A stretch of 64,000 bases of DNA, taken from contig SMSO01000035.1 in NCBI GenBank assembly GCA_004764695.1, positions 1,300,001 to 1,364,000 of the forward strand. Direction: 5' to 3'. Positions within the stretch are counted from its first letter, which is position 1, and every line of letters begins with the position of its first letter. The translations under genes were made by a program, and so were the position numbers. A model generated the notes under the pieces. It ran no database searches, was not told the origin of the DNA, and worked only from the letters and a program-made list of their open reading frames with translations. The stretch is from Schizochytrium sp. TIO01 (lineage: Eukaryota; Sar; Bigyra; Thraustochytrida; Thraustochytriidae). Of this stretch, positions 24,181 through 33,408 are shown piece after piece.

Positions 24181-24651
24181 ATGGCGCGCTCTCGTGTGAA
24201 CCGTGCCGTTCGCGGAGACCGCGTGGAGGACATGGCAGACCTGCGTGAGTTTGCTCGCGACTTGGATGCTAAGGTTGCTGCCAAGCGCGAGAAGCTTGCG
24301 GCTAGGGAGGCAGTCAGCACTGCCGTGGACACGTTTTCGGCGGTGTTTTCAGACTACGACGGCGAGTCCTCGTCGAGCGCCGACTCAGAGCACCTCCGCA
24401 AGCAGCTCGACAAGTACGAGCTCCAGCTCCACCATGCACGTGATGCAATCTGCGCTGCCAAGGAGTCCGACGCTCGCCTGACCAAGATCAACGCCGACCT
24501 CGAGGACCGCGTGCGCAGTTTGACGGCAGAGAACCAGAAGCTCCTTGCACTCGCTAAATACTTGCGCCAGTTTGAGCGTGAGAACGCCGAACTCAGATTC
24601 ATTGTTGAGGGTCTCTTTGAGAAGAGCGCACCGGCCGCTATGATGCAGTAA
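24181..24651 (+). CDS. Small coiled-coil protein, 156 aa
   Basis: A short complete frame with strongly coding-like GC-rich third positions. The frame is open from a GTG at 24115, but the ATG at 24181 (Met-Ala-Arg-Ser-Arg) is the natural start. The basic N-terminus (1-15) leads into an Arg/Lys/Asp/Glu helix (about 17-50). A Ser-rich linker follows at 61-69 (Gly-Glu-Ser-Ser-Ser-Ser), and then a heptad-patterned coiled coil from about 70 to 148. There is no signal peptide or transmembrane segment. It could be a centrosomal, ciliary or vesicle-tether component, but nothing specific enough to name is visible. Confidence 0.65.
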   Translation: MARSRVNRAVRGDRVEDMADLREFARDLDAKVAAKREKLAAREAVSTAVDTFSAVFSDYDGESSSSADSEHLRKQLDKYELQLHHARDAICAAKESDARLTKINADLEDRVRSLTAENQKLLALAKYLRQFERENAELRFIVEGLFEKSAPAAMMQ

Positions 24652-25444
24652 AGCTGCTCTACACACGCCACCCACGAACTAAGACGGAGGGCGCTGTACA
24701 ACGCAGTGCGCTCCTTCTCGCTTTTGTTTTTTGGATTGACGCTGTGCAGCCTTTTGATACATAAATCGTTGACAAGCAGCGGCAGCGCGCGAAGTCTGCC
24801 TTCCGGCGCTTCGAGCCTCATGCTCGCTTGTGTGCACCGCAAATACACTCATTTACTCACTAGGCACGGCCCCGTGTGACATACTACTTTCGTACGTTGG
24901 GACCGTGCCCCTCCTCGCGCTCGTGCAATTCGTAGGCGCTTGGCTAGTGAAGGGGTCATCAAGTATTTCTGCTGCCTTTGTCCCTTCGCCACCACCTCGT
25001 TTTTTCCTTTCTTTCCTTTGCTTTCCTTTTTTTTCTTCTACATATTCTTTTCGACTCGAGGTTCGCTAATCAGCGTGTTTTGAGATCGTTCCTACATTCG
25101 AACTCGTGCAGTACATTTTTCTTTACGGAGACGTATGCTACATTTACTTTTCGCGCAAGCACAACACATATATTACACTCGCGTGATTAAGATTACAATT
25201 TTTTGCATCTCTTTCAACTCTTTCAATCTTTTATTTCTTGAATTTCTTGCTCTCAACGAGCCCTGACCAACCGCTTTTGTAAAGAAAAGCAGAACGAAAA
25301 AAGTTCAACAAATGTCTTGACTACATTTATTTTAGGAAAGTTCCTCCCAAGCACACAAAATTTCGTCCTAGGAAATGAAGACACAATCAACCTTATAATC
25401 ATCAAATATACATTACTTGCATTTGCGTTATACATATGCTGCTC
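24652..25444. other. Convergent intergenic spacer
   Basis: Lies between the 3' ends of the plus-strand 156-residue gene and the minus-strand coiled-coil gene. It is pyrimidine-rich around 25,000-25,250 and contains no supported gene. Confidence 0.5.
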
Positions 25445-26389
25445 TCAAGCAAGGTTTTGCCGAAAAATTCGGAATTCCTGAGCAATCTTGCGTTGCTCCT
25501 CGAGGTATTGCTCCTCAAGCAGCTTATCCGCATCTTGCAGCTTCTTCGTACATTGTCTCTGGTATTCAAGCAAATCAATGTCTTTAAAATTCGGAGTCTT
25601 CTCAAGGTCCTCAAGGAGACCAAACTTATTCACAAAACCCCGCACTGACCCATCAAGATTCTTTACTTCTTCCTCCATCCTTTGGAACTCACTATCATCA
25701 ATATCCCTTGGAACAAGGTTTAAATTCGCAAAGCATCGCTCCTGGGCATCCAATACAGCCTGTAGCTTACTACATTCACCTTCAGTCTCCTCGCAACTAC
25801 GTACAGCTTCTTGAATTCTTATCTCAAGCTGTGCGACCTCGTTGCGGTGTTTTGCCATCTGTGATACCTCTGATGTAGTGCGCCGAAGAATTGCTTCAAA
25901 GGCTAGGCGCTCTGAAATGAGACGCTGGTTCTCGCGTTTCTGCGTGCCAACGTGTTTTTCAAGCTGCTCGAGGCTCTGCTCTCGCTCCTGAGATTCTCTC
26001 TGCAGAACTCGCATTTCTTCCACGCAACGCTTTGCGTCCTCGCAAAGGTGGTCAAGCGCAGCCGCAACTTCATCAAATTCGTGTCGAAGCTTCTCTGAAT
26101 TGTCCAAGCTGACCATACATGATTTCAAAATTTCGTCTTGAACTTTGTCGAGATTTTGGGCATCCAGAGCCAGGGTTTTCATCAGTTCTAGGTCTTCATC
26201 AGGTAAGGCTGATTCTGCCTTCAACTGCTCACGAAGATCTTCCCTACGTCGAAGAAGGTTCTCGCACTCCGCGGACCTTTGCCGGAGCTGCTCTTGAACC
26301 TCAGCAACGCGACCTTCCTCACGTTGCACCCGCTCTTCTGCAATGGTCTCTTCGGCTTCATGCTGCGCAAACAACCCCATGAAATCCAT
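25445..26389 (-). CDS. Coiled-coil protein, 314 aa
   Basis: The frame is open from a TTG at 26452, but the first ATG, at 26389, gives a natural start (Met-Asp-Phe-Met-Gly-Leu-Phe). Almost the whole chain is heptad-rich and charged, with Glu/Arg/Gln runs from about residue 12 to 230 and a short break near 60-70. A more ordered C-terminal part (about 230-314) contains an Asn-Leu-Val-Pro-Arg-Asp-Ile motif before a final helix. The pattern is like subunits of spindle, ciliary or tether complexes, such as augmin (HAUS)-type coiled coils, but I see no signature that decides it. The gene is divergent from whatever lies at 26.8-27.6 kb. Confidence 0.7.
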   Translation of the reverse strand: MDFMGLFAQHEAEETIAEERVQREEGRVAEVQEQLRQRSAECENLLRRREDLREQLKAESALPDEDLELMKTLALDAQNLDKVQDEILKSCMVSLDNSEKLRHEFDEVAAALDHLCEDAKRCVEEMRVLQRESQEREQSLEQLEKHVGTQKRENQRLISERLAFEAILRRTTSEVSQMAKHRNEVAQLEIRIQEAVRSCEETEGECSKLQAVLDAQERCFANLNLVPRDIDDSEFQRMEEEVKNLDGSVRGFVNKFGLLEDLEKTPNFKDIDLLEYQRQCTKKLQDADKLLEEQYLEEQRKIAQEFRIFRQNLA

Positions 26390-28013
26390 CTTGGCAGCAA
26401 GAGAAAGGTTCTCAATTCTCCCCTCCTTCACACGAACTAGAATCTGCCTCAATACTGTTGTTGCTTTTCAATCTCTTCGTTTCACGTTGAAGTTTTGTTC
26501 AGCTATTTGAAATCCTAATATCAGGGCATAGGAAAACATCACCTCGGGTTTAGAACGTGAAAATGTGTAGCGTTTCAGAACACGCATGTCACCTGCACGG
26601 TTGATTCTTCTACGAGCTCGTGTAATTGTAAATCACGAATAAACTGTTCATTATATGTGTTGTAATAACGGTGGTTCTGGTGAGTTGATCAATGTCACGG
26701 TTTACAGCGCCGTGGGAAATCAACGTGCGGACTCAGGTAGCTTCTTTGGCCTAGAAGATAATACTATGGAATCTATCGCACTGCGTGTGAGGTTTTCCGA
26801 ATTATGAAATTTGTCTTTATTGAGCAATTATTGACGCCTGGCAGAGCCAACCAGATTATTCAGTATGGCATTATAGTCAAAATTCAAAATCTTTGTAAGT
26901 CACCTATCATCAATCCAAGGAGAAGGCTTATTAGAATCCTGAACTATTTATGAATGTATTTATGGATGGCTTCGATGGGCCTAGACACCCGTCTATCTAA
27001 ATCTACGCTATGAAGTTGTTGTTCCAACACTCGTTATTGACTTCGCGATAAAAGAAATATTACAGAGTAGCTTGTGCTGTGAAGGTTAGTGCCACGTATT
27101 CAGTTATATCTTCATATACATACTCAGCGTACTCTAAAGGTGACTATGATTCGGAATACCGTGAGTCTACTGGATATTCAACTACTGCAGATAATGCATA
27201 TTCATTTAGTTTGAGTGGTAGTAGTAGTAGTGATGACTCTAGATACTCAAGTGCATTTGCATCATCGGGTGGAGTCTATAGCTCAGGTGATAGCGGTCGC
27301 AGGCGCGTCGGTAGTCTAAGGCGCCGATTAAGCATGCCGGACGATAAATACACTATTCAAGAGGATGCTAACACGTTGACACATCACCTTAACAACTGAA
27401 CACGTAATTTGCAAGCATCCTGTGATAAATACACATCTGATGTGGTGGTTTCTAACTCAACAACTGATGAGGACCAACAACAACAACAACAACAACAAGA
27501 TGATGATGATGATAATACAGAGGATGAAGACTATAGTTCTTTTGATATTACGACGGCAATCGAAGTAACAACAAGCGAAGAATCAACAAACCCAACGACT
27601 TACCCTCCTCTACCACCCGTCGAAATCTAACAAAATAGTAAGAGGATATCAAAACATTCAAGACATAAAGCTCTTCTTTGCGGGCATACACTCTGTAACC
27701 GATTTAATTGCAGGCTAGCGGACTGCTTTATGAAACTCTCTTCAGATGGTGCAATGGCAACCCATATTGAACCTCAGTTCTCACCACACAAGTATGCGCA
27801 ACCCATTTTCCCCTCAATCTCCTCTATCTCTTTTCAAGTTTTCTTTAACTAAAGTACATTGTAAAAGAGCAAAGCGCCATAAACTGACGAGAACAAAAGT
27901 TTGTCGAGACTGCTTGCGCTGTTGGAGATCTGAATGCCTCCAGGATTGTCTCTGAGAGTAAATACATGAAGTCTTAATCCATCTTCTGGCAGCCGTGGAC
28001 TCTTGGAAGAGCG
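26390..28013. other. Divergent spacer containing a broken acidic frame
   Basis: Separates the minus-strand coiled-coil gene from the plus-strand methyltransferase. Apart from the interrupted frame at 27052-27630, listed separately, it is AT-rich and holds no supported gene. Confidence 0.5.
27052..27630 (+). pseudogene. Interrupted Ser/Tyr-rich then Gln/Asp-rich frame
   Basis: One reading frame stays open for 193 codons except for a single TGA at 27397-27399, in DNA AT-rich enough that chance frames should be far shorter. The first part is rich in Ser, Tyr, Gly and Asp and ends in a basic segment. After the TGA the same frame continues with eight Gln, five Asp and an acidic, Thr-rich tail to a TAA at 27628. 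There is no ATG near the 5' end. A possible upstream exon starts at ATG 26804 with a GTAAGT donor at 26895, joined to about 27068, but the required acceptor is poor. It could be a decayed gene, a spliced gene whose intron I cannot place, or a sequencing error at the TGA. Confidence 0.35.
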
Positions 28014-28784
28014 ATGAATCCTTTATTGTCACTCCATGCTCATGGCGGACCCCTGGTGGCCACTCGCCTGGTCTCTCAGGGCACAGCATCACAAGCAAGT
28101 AAAACCTGCTCAGCGATTCGGCATTTGAGCAGTGGTAGGCGAAGGAAAAACTCGCCATGGATATCTCGCCAGGCTAAAGACCCCTTTGTAGCAGCAAGAG
28201 AAACAGAAGGCTTCAGGTCCAGGTCCGCCTTTAAACTTGAGGAGATGGACCGAAAACTTCGCATTCTCAAGAATGCTAAAGTCATTGTAGACCTCGGTGC
28301 CGCTCCAGGAGGTTGGACGCAAGTCGCTGTCAAACATTGCAAACCATCTACCAAAATCATCATGTGTGACCTCCTCGCCATTAAACCTATCGATGGCTGT
28401 GTTGCAATTCAAGGTGATTTTCTTGAGCAAGAGATTCAGGACCGCGTACGTGCGGAAGCATTGGCTGCATCTGGTACTCCATATGTTGATGTTGTCCTCA
28501 GTGATATGGCACCAAATACAATCGGGAATCCGCAGATGGATCACCTGCGGCAAATGGAGCTTGTCGAAGCCGCATGGGACGCTGCTCAGAACATTTTGCA
28601 TCCTGAACAAGGAAGCTTTCTTGTGAAAATTTTCCAGGGGTCCGAAGAGCCTGCATTTGCAAAAGAGATGAAGAAGGCCTTTCGTGAGTTTAAGAGAATC
28701 AAACCATCTGCTACGCGCCAGGAATCCCGAGAAGTTTACTTTTTTGGACGTGGCTTCTGCAAAAAGGAAACGCAACAAAGTTAG
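28014..28784 (+). CDS. MRM2: FtsJ/RrmJ-type 2'-O-methyltransferase, likely mitochondrial
   Basis: A 256-residue protein of the FtsJ family, which methylates the ribose 2'-O of large-subunit rRNA using S-adenosylmethionine. The SAM-binding motif I, DLGAAPGGWTQ, is at 93-103. The K-D-K-E catalytic tetrad is visible at Lys74 (in SAFKL), Asp164 (in LSDMAP), Lys205 (in LVKIFQG) and Glu240 (in SREVYFF). The first 55 residues precede the usual start of the domain and are rich in Ser, Arg and Ala with few acidic residues. This fits a mitochondrial presequence and favours the MRM2 branch over cytosolic tRNA or nucleolar members. The length suits a single-domain enzyme. The symbol rests on domain type and predicted targeting, so the branch is less sure than the family. 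Confidence 0.88.
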   Translation: MNPLLSLHAHGGPLVATRLVSQGTASQASKTCSAIRHLSSGRRRKNSPWISRQAKDPFVAARETEGFRSRSAFKLEEMDRKLRILKNAKVIVDLGAAPGGWTQVAVKHCKPSTKIIMCDLLAIKPIDGCVAIQGDFLEQEIQDRVRAEALAASGTPYVDVVLSDMAPNTIGNPQMDHLRQMELVEAAWDAAQNILHPEQGSFLVKIFQGSEEPAFAKEMKKAFREFKRIKPSATRQESREVYFFGRGFCKKETQQS

Positions 28785-29147
28785 AGGTGTTCTCGATTGT
28801 TTGTGTTGTTTCTGCTTGTTTTTTTGTTTAAAAGATATATACGTTTTTATTGAAAAACATCTTACACAATTACCTTGTATCAAAAGGCTCTAGGTTGAAA
28901 GCTGAACCACTTTCATATTTTCAAGAAACTAGCAGATCTCATGACAATATAAAGTTATTCTTGGGCTATTTGCGAAAGGTTTCTTTTCATTTATTTTGTT
29001 TGCAGCCTTATAATTAACTTAGGATTTAATCTGGTCATATGATATTCCATAAACTCAAGAAACTGACGCTTTAAATCTATTATGAAGATTGGAGAAAATA
29101 TTTAGATTAGAGAAGAACGACATGAATACAATGAGAAATACAACGCT
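28785..29147. other. Convergent AT-rich spacer
   Basis: A 363-bp 3'-to-3' spacer between the methyltransferase and the TLDc gene, with T-rich and A-rich runs suitable for polyadenylation on both strands. No gene. Confidence 0.6.
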
Positions 29148-30686
29148 TTACCGGCCTCCGCGGTTCTCAATCTGCTGCTGATGACCGAAAGTTTTGCCTA
29201 AAAGCATCTCGCGGTCAAACGAATTCTCTGCAAACTTCTTACGATCGACTTTGCGTCTGTCCATGCGCATCTGATCCACTGTTGCAGTCTCGATTGCTTG
29301 AGCTGCGGCTGCATCATCGCCACCAAACCCCCATGCCTCGATGATGAAAGGCTTAAACCCACTTGTGCCGTCAGGATTTGCAGGGCGAAGGTACCCTTGC
29401 TCATATGTGAGATCAAAGTCTGCCGCACGACAGTTTTCAAAATTACGATCAAGCCATAGACGAGGATTGTTCTCGTCACCTCCAAAGCCCAAACCATGAA
29501 TTCCAGACTTACCACGACAACGCAGAAACTGAAAGTGATTTGTGCCTGGCGACGATCCATCCGTGCGAGCACATATCGTTCGAAACGTGGGCCGAAGGGA
29601 AGTCAAAACACTGGAGGACTTACCATAGAACTGCGGTAACTCTTGCCATGTTTCAGATACAAGACCACCAAAAACACTTCCCTCTGCATCTTGAATGACC
29701 ACAAGTGTTGGGCCTGGGTATCCTAGAAGAGCTTTGGCAAGCATATCGAAACTCATTCCTTGTTTGTTACTCGAAAAAAGGAGGTCCCAGCGTGAACTTG
29801 CACGGGAGTCTCCACATGCCAATGCAAATGCATCACATGGACGCACAATCTCGCTCTGCGTTAATGCACTCTGCGAGATATTACCAGCAGCTTTACCATG
29901 TTTTTCAGCACAAAGAATTTTCTCATTGAAAAGTTTATGAAGACCTTCCTGTAAAGACGGGCTTTGAGCACTGCACCACCGATTGAACATGCCAAAGTTC
30001 AAGTTCACCTTTTCAGCTCCATCGATCTTAGCCTGCTTCTCTGCAAAAACTTGGAAACCTGTTACCATCGCGGCACTTTCAAAAGACCCCGGGTTGCCTG
30101 CAGCATGAAACAAAAGTTGAAGAAGCTGTCCAAAGAGTTCTGGTGTAGTTACTGTAGAGGCCCCGCTGCCTTCGCTATTCGGACCAAGTGCACCAGCAAA
30201 AATCGCTCGACGAATGTCGCTCGTGGAACCCCGAACAAGATTAGCAACCACATCAATAAAGATCTCAGTGCTGATACTAGATTCGGTGTTTCCATTCTGG
30301 CGAAATACTCGCGCCAAAGTTGTTGCATCGTCTTCAGCAACTCCCAATACTGCAGCAAGCTTTTTACTGCATACTTCTCCAGCTTTAAAAGATTTGTGCT
30401 GTTTGAGCTCCTTTGAAGCGGAGTTATTGGATGAGTCGTTAGCATCGCTGGAACTCTCTCTCTCAGATGATACTCCAGGAGCAATCGGAGGGGTCGCAGG
30501 TGCTGCTTCTGGCACTGTTTGGACACTTGCAACTGTCACAAGAACTTCTGTCAGCTTCGTGAGTTCGCCATGGCGAGCTCTGATCTTTGCGTAGTCTCCG
30601 TTTTCGAGTAGTGGGTGCTTCCGAGCGCCAGATGAACCCGAATTGCTAGACGCGGAGTCCTTTGTTTTGCTTCCGGTCAGACCCAT
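29148..30686 (-). CDS. TLDc-domain protein, MEAK7-like, N-myristoylation motif
   Basis: A complete 512-residue protein. The C-terminal half is a TLDc domain (about 298-455) with its hallmarks: RWDLLFSSNKQGMSF, a VFGGLVSETWQ strand, NHFQFLRC, GLGFGGDENNPRLWLD and IIEAWGFGG. The N-terminus starts Met-Gly-Leu-Thr-Gly-Ser-Lys, with Gly2 and Ser6, a good N-myristoylation site. Disordered Ser/Ala/Pro-rich sequence fills about 10-95, and a helical region covers about 100-285. A myristoylated N-terminus, a helical middle and a C-terminal TLDc domain is the layout of MEAK7 (TLDC1), which acts at lysosomal membranes in animal mTOR signalling. TLDc proteins also bind V-ATPase. I infer a membrane-associated role; the substrate or partner here is unknown. 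About 57 residues after the domain are basic and Gln-rich. Confidence 0.85.
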   Translation of the reverse strand: MGLTGSKTKDSASSNSGSSGARKHPLLENGDYAKIRARHGELTKLTEVLVTVASVQTVPEAAPATPPIAPGVSSERESSSDANDSSNNSASKELKQHKSFKAGEVCSKKLAAVLGVAEDDATTLARVFRQNGNTESSISTEIFIDVVANLVRGSTSDIRRAIFAGALGPNSEGSGASTVTTPELFGQLLQLLFHAAGNPGSFESAAMVTGFQVFAEKQAKIDGAEKVNLNFGMFNRWCSAQSPSLQEGLHKLFNEKILCAEKHGKAAGNISQSALTQSEIVRPCDAFALACGDSRASSRWDLLFSSNKQGMSFDMLAKALLGYPGPTLVVIQDAEGSVFGGLVSETWQELPQFYGKSSSVLTSLRPTFRTICARTDGSSPGTNHFQFLRCRGKSGIHGLGFGGDENNPRLWLDRNFENCRAADFDLTYEQGYLRPANPDGTSGFKPFIIEAWGFGGDDAAAAQAIETATVDQMRMDRRKVDRKKFAENSFDREMLLGKTFGHQQQIENRGGR

Positions 30687-31007
30687 TGGGCCAAGTGCTT
30701 GTCCAACGAGCGAGACTAACTATGGACACAATGTGTTTTTAGTATTGATCTCATACTACTTTAAAGTTGAAAATTGAAAGTGCCATTATCTTAATATAAT
30801 TCTACAATATCCAGTTTAGTATTATTTTTTTCTTTTCAATCGCAACTTCATCACGAACTCTTAAAAGAATTATTGAGTGTCTCGATACTCCAAGCATAAT
30901 GCAATGCTGTAGAATTATAGCTGTAACAGTGGAACCTATTCTTAATAGTCAGAAACAATAAAATAGTCATTCTGGTTTATGTCAGAATGGTCTCAACTAG
31001 CCTGTAC
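30687..31007. other. Spacer upstream of TLDc gene
   Basis: An AT-rich 321-bp region between the 3' end of the LRR gene and the start of the TLDc gene (both minus strand). It should contain the TLDc promoter. No motif is obvious. Confidence 0.5.
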
Positions 31008-32468
31008 TCAATGATCAGCTGGAGCAACAATTTCCAAGAGATCATGAGCTGCTGTTGATTTCCAAATACCTACAACTTTATCTTTACGGAATCGGAGAAA
31101 TAACTCCCGGTTCTTAGGACGTCGTAAGATCATGTTCATATTGTTATGCGAAAGATCGAGACAGCGAAGTGCGGTTGCTGAGTCGATAGCTTCAGCAAGA
31201 GCCTCCGCAGCTTCCCCAGCTCCAATGCTGTTGTTTGCTAAGTCGAGATCAACAACTGCGTCGTTATCTTGAAGGAAATCTCGTGCAATAGTAATTCCGC
31301 CTTCACGACCAAGATTATTATAACGAAGATTCAGTGTATATATTCTGCGCTGATAGGCTGCTTTGATAAAATGTGTAACTCCCTTTGCCCCAAGCCCACA
31401 ATCATGAAGGTTTAAGTGCTTCAGGAATTGACACTTACTCAGAATTACTGCCAAATACTCACCACCCTCTGGCCCCAAGGGGTTTCCCCGTAGGTCTAGA
31501 TGCTGTAAATTAGCACAACGACTCAAAATTGAGGTGAGAGATTTGAAGCCTACATGCCCAATCTCATTCTTGGGAAGCACAACGCGCTCCAATGTTCGCT
31601 TGTACTTTAATGACTTTGCAAGGGTGTGTGCTCCCTCATCCCCGAAATCAAAGAAAGCCTTTGAGGCGTGTTGCTGCTTCAAGATATGCTCCCACCGCTC
31701 AAGATTGCGCTCAGCCTTAGTCATCACGGATTGCAATTGCGATTCGTATTGATCGCATTGTATTCTACGAAATTCATAAAGTGCATTGTCGTGTTCTTCC
31801 TGAGCTTCCTTCAGTTTTTCGCGAGCCTGCAATCGCCGCCGAGCGCAAGATATCTTTAAGCTAACCATGACCATGTGCTCGTCATCCTGCGTACGAATAT
31901 CAACAATTGCTTCGCGAACAGTTTCTACTTCTACATCAATTCGTTCGCGAGGGTCCTTTTCCTCTTCATCGGAGTCATCGTCGAACTTTTTAGCAGAGGC
32001 ACCTATCTTTAATTTTCGTTTCGAAAGGGCGCTCATGATTGACCTGGCTGATCTCCGAGGCTCTTTATCTATATTATCAGCATTAGGGTCCGCTCCATTC
32101 CCTTGGTTTGCAGCTGTGCTACCTCGTTTTGAACTGGACCTTTTTAGGCTGCTTTTAGATGCAGATCTTCTCAAGCTATTTGCACCTGCGATTTCATCGT
32201 CATCTTTGTTGCTAGCTCTCCTTTTTCCTGAAGAGCTTTTTACACTGCTCCGACGTTCCTCCAAATTCCCATCGTCAATGTTACCCAATCTTGTGTCTTT
32301 GGCAAAGTCCTCGTTGGTGCTTGCACCCTCGTCACTCTTCTTCTTATCATCAGTAACAGCGTCCTCCCTCACTACACCCAAGACTTCTTCGTCTTGGACA
32401 CCTTCCCCTTCATCGCTTTCGCCACCGCTTTTGGCAGATGCACGCTTGTGTCTGCGTGGGAGTCTCAT
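31008..32468 (-). CDS. Leucine-rich repeat protein, ribonuclease-inhibitor type
   Basis: I chose the ATG at 32468; the frame is open three codons further to a TTG. The 486-residue protein starts with about 160 disordered residues mixing acidic stretches with Arg/Ser blocks, including repeated Lys/Arg-Ser motifs at roughly 85-120. Next is a charged helical region (about 178-270). About five leucine-rich repeats follow (about 272-445), of the RI/NLRC type with patterns such as LQHLDLRGNPLG, LKHLNLHDCGLG, IYTLNLRYNNLG, VVDLDLANNSIG and LRCLDLSHNNMN. A short C-terminal cap ends the chain. No kinase, NACHT or membrane segment is present. Such proteins are scaffolds; several flagellar and cytoskeletal LRR proteins share this layout, but no specific role can be read. 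Confidence 0.82.
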   Translation of the reverse strand: MRLPRRHKRASAKSGGESDEGEGVQDEEVLGVVREDAVTDDKKKSDEGASTNEDFAKDTRLGNIDDGNLEERRSSVKSSSGKRRASNKDDDEIAGANSLRRSASKSSLKRSSSKRGSTAANQGNGADPNADNIDKEPRRSARSIMSALSKRKLKIGASAKKFDDDSDEEEKDPRERIDVEVETVREAIVDIRTQDDEHMVMVSLKISCARRRLQAREKLKEAQEEHDNALYEFRRIQCDQYESQLQSVMTKAERNLERWEHILKQQHASKAFFDFGDEGAHTLAKSLKYKRTLERVVLPKNEIGHVGFKSLTSILSRCANLQHLDLRGNPLGPEGGEYLAVILSKCQFLKHLNLHDCGLGAKGVTHFIKAAYQRRIYTLNLRYNNLGREGGITIARDFLQDNDAVVDLDLANNSIGAGEAAEALAEAIDSATALRCLDLSHNNMNMILRRPKNRELFLRFRKDKVVGIWKSTAAHDLLEIVAPADH

Positions 32469-33408
32469 AGTAACCAAGTCACTCGTTTGTTTGCTTGAGG
32501 TGGGCTCCCAACCTTTGTGAGCGTGGAATTACTATGTCCGCAACTTTGCCCTGAGCAACACATAGATCATGTGAAGTCCTTGTCAACGGCTTTTTTCCTT
32601 TGGTCAGATATGAGTCCCTTTCTTCGCTTGTTGCAGTTTTCACTTTCCTAGCTTGTCCTTAAAGATAAATATGGGCCAAATTATTTGCGAGCGCTGTTAG
32701 GCAAGGGCTCCAGAGCTAAATGTAAGGAGAACAGTGCGATCAATTCTTTGATGTGGCTTGCACCTGCTTCTGTTTCATGTAGAATTACCATTTCAATGAA
32801 ATTATGATGACTATAACGACTAGAGCATCCGTGAAGTATGGTAGGAGTGCGCTCCCTACTTTACATGTTGATTTTATTACTTTATAAGCTTGCAAGATGT
32901 TAAGCAACCATCCCCAATCACTGCAGTTTCTTCTTTGCTTAGTTTTGCTGACAATGTATTCCATCATCAATTTTCCCAGTAGTGAACACAGTCCTTTCAT
33001 TACAATGCGTGCGATTTGGAAAACAGGAAATAGGATCCTTACATGACTCGTTATAATTTTTACGTGTGTATAGTGAGTTCTTAACCTCATTTCCAGGATT
33101 GTTGTTTAAAACTGAGTATTCTGTGTACCTGTCGATTATCCGTTTAGCCTATCTTGAAGGTAGCTGAGCTCTTGTCTTGTTTTTATTTATATATATATTT
33201 TTAATAGAAGTGTGTACTCTTGCTTGCGAATTGTATTCTCAAAACTTTGAACTTCTATGCACTCTCACCTTTGGCCAACAAAGGTTTGCTGACGGACAGC
33301 ACCAAGTGCGCCGTCCACGTCGCTTCGCTTGCATGGCGAAGCATCTATAGTTGCTGCAGAACGAACCACGGAACTGTAGCATAGAGGAACGAGGACTGTT
33401 CCGTAACG
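32469..33408. other. Divergent promoter region
   Basis: A 940-bp head-to-head spacer between the LRR gene (minus) and the CFAP57-like gene (plus), so it carries both promoters. An AT run lies near 33,187-33,200. No supported gene; the minus-strand frames here are short or start at non-ATG codons. Confidence 0.55.

Noticed and set aside
28110-28883. 257-codon minus-strand frame opposite the methyltransferase
   Set aside because: The plus strand has complete FtsJ motifs; the antisense frame is a shadow with no family pattern.
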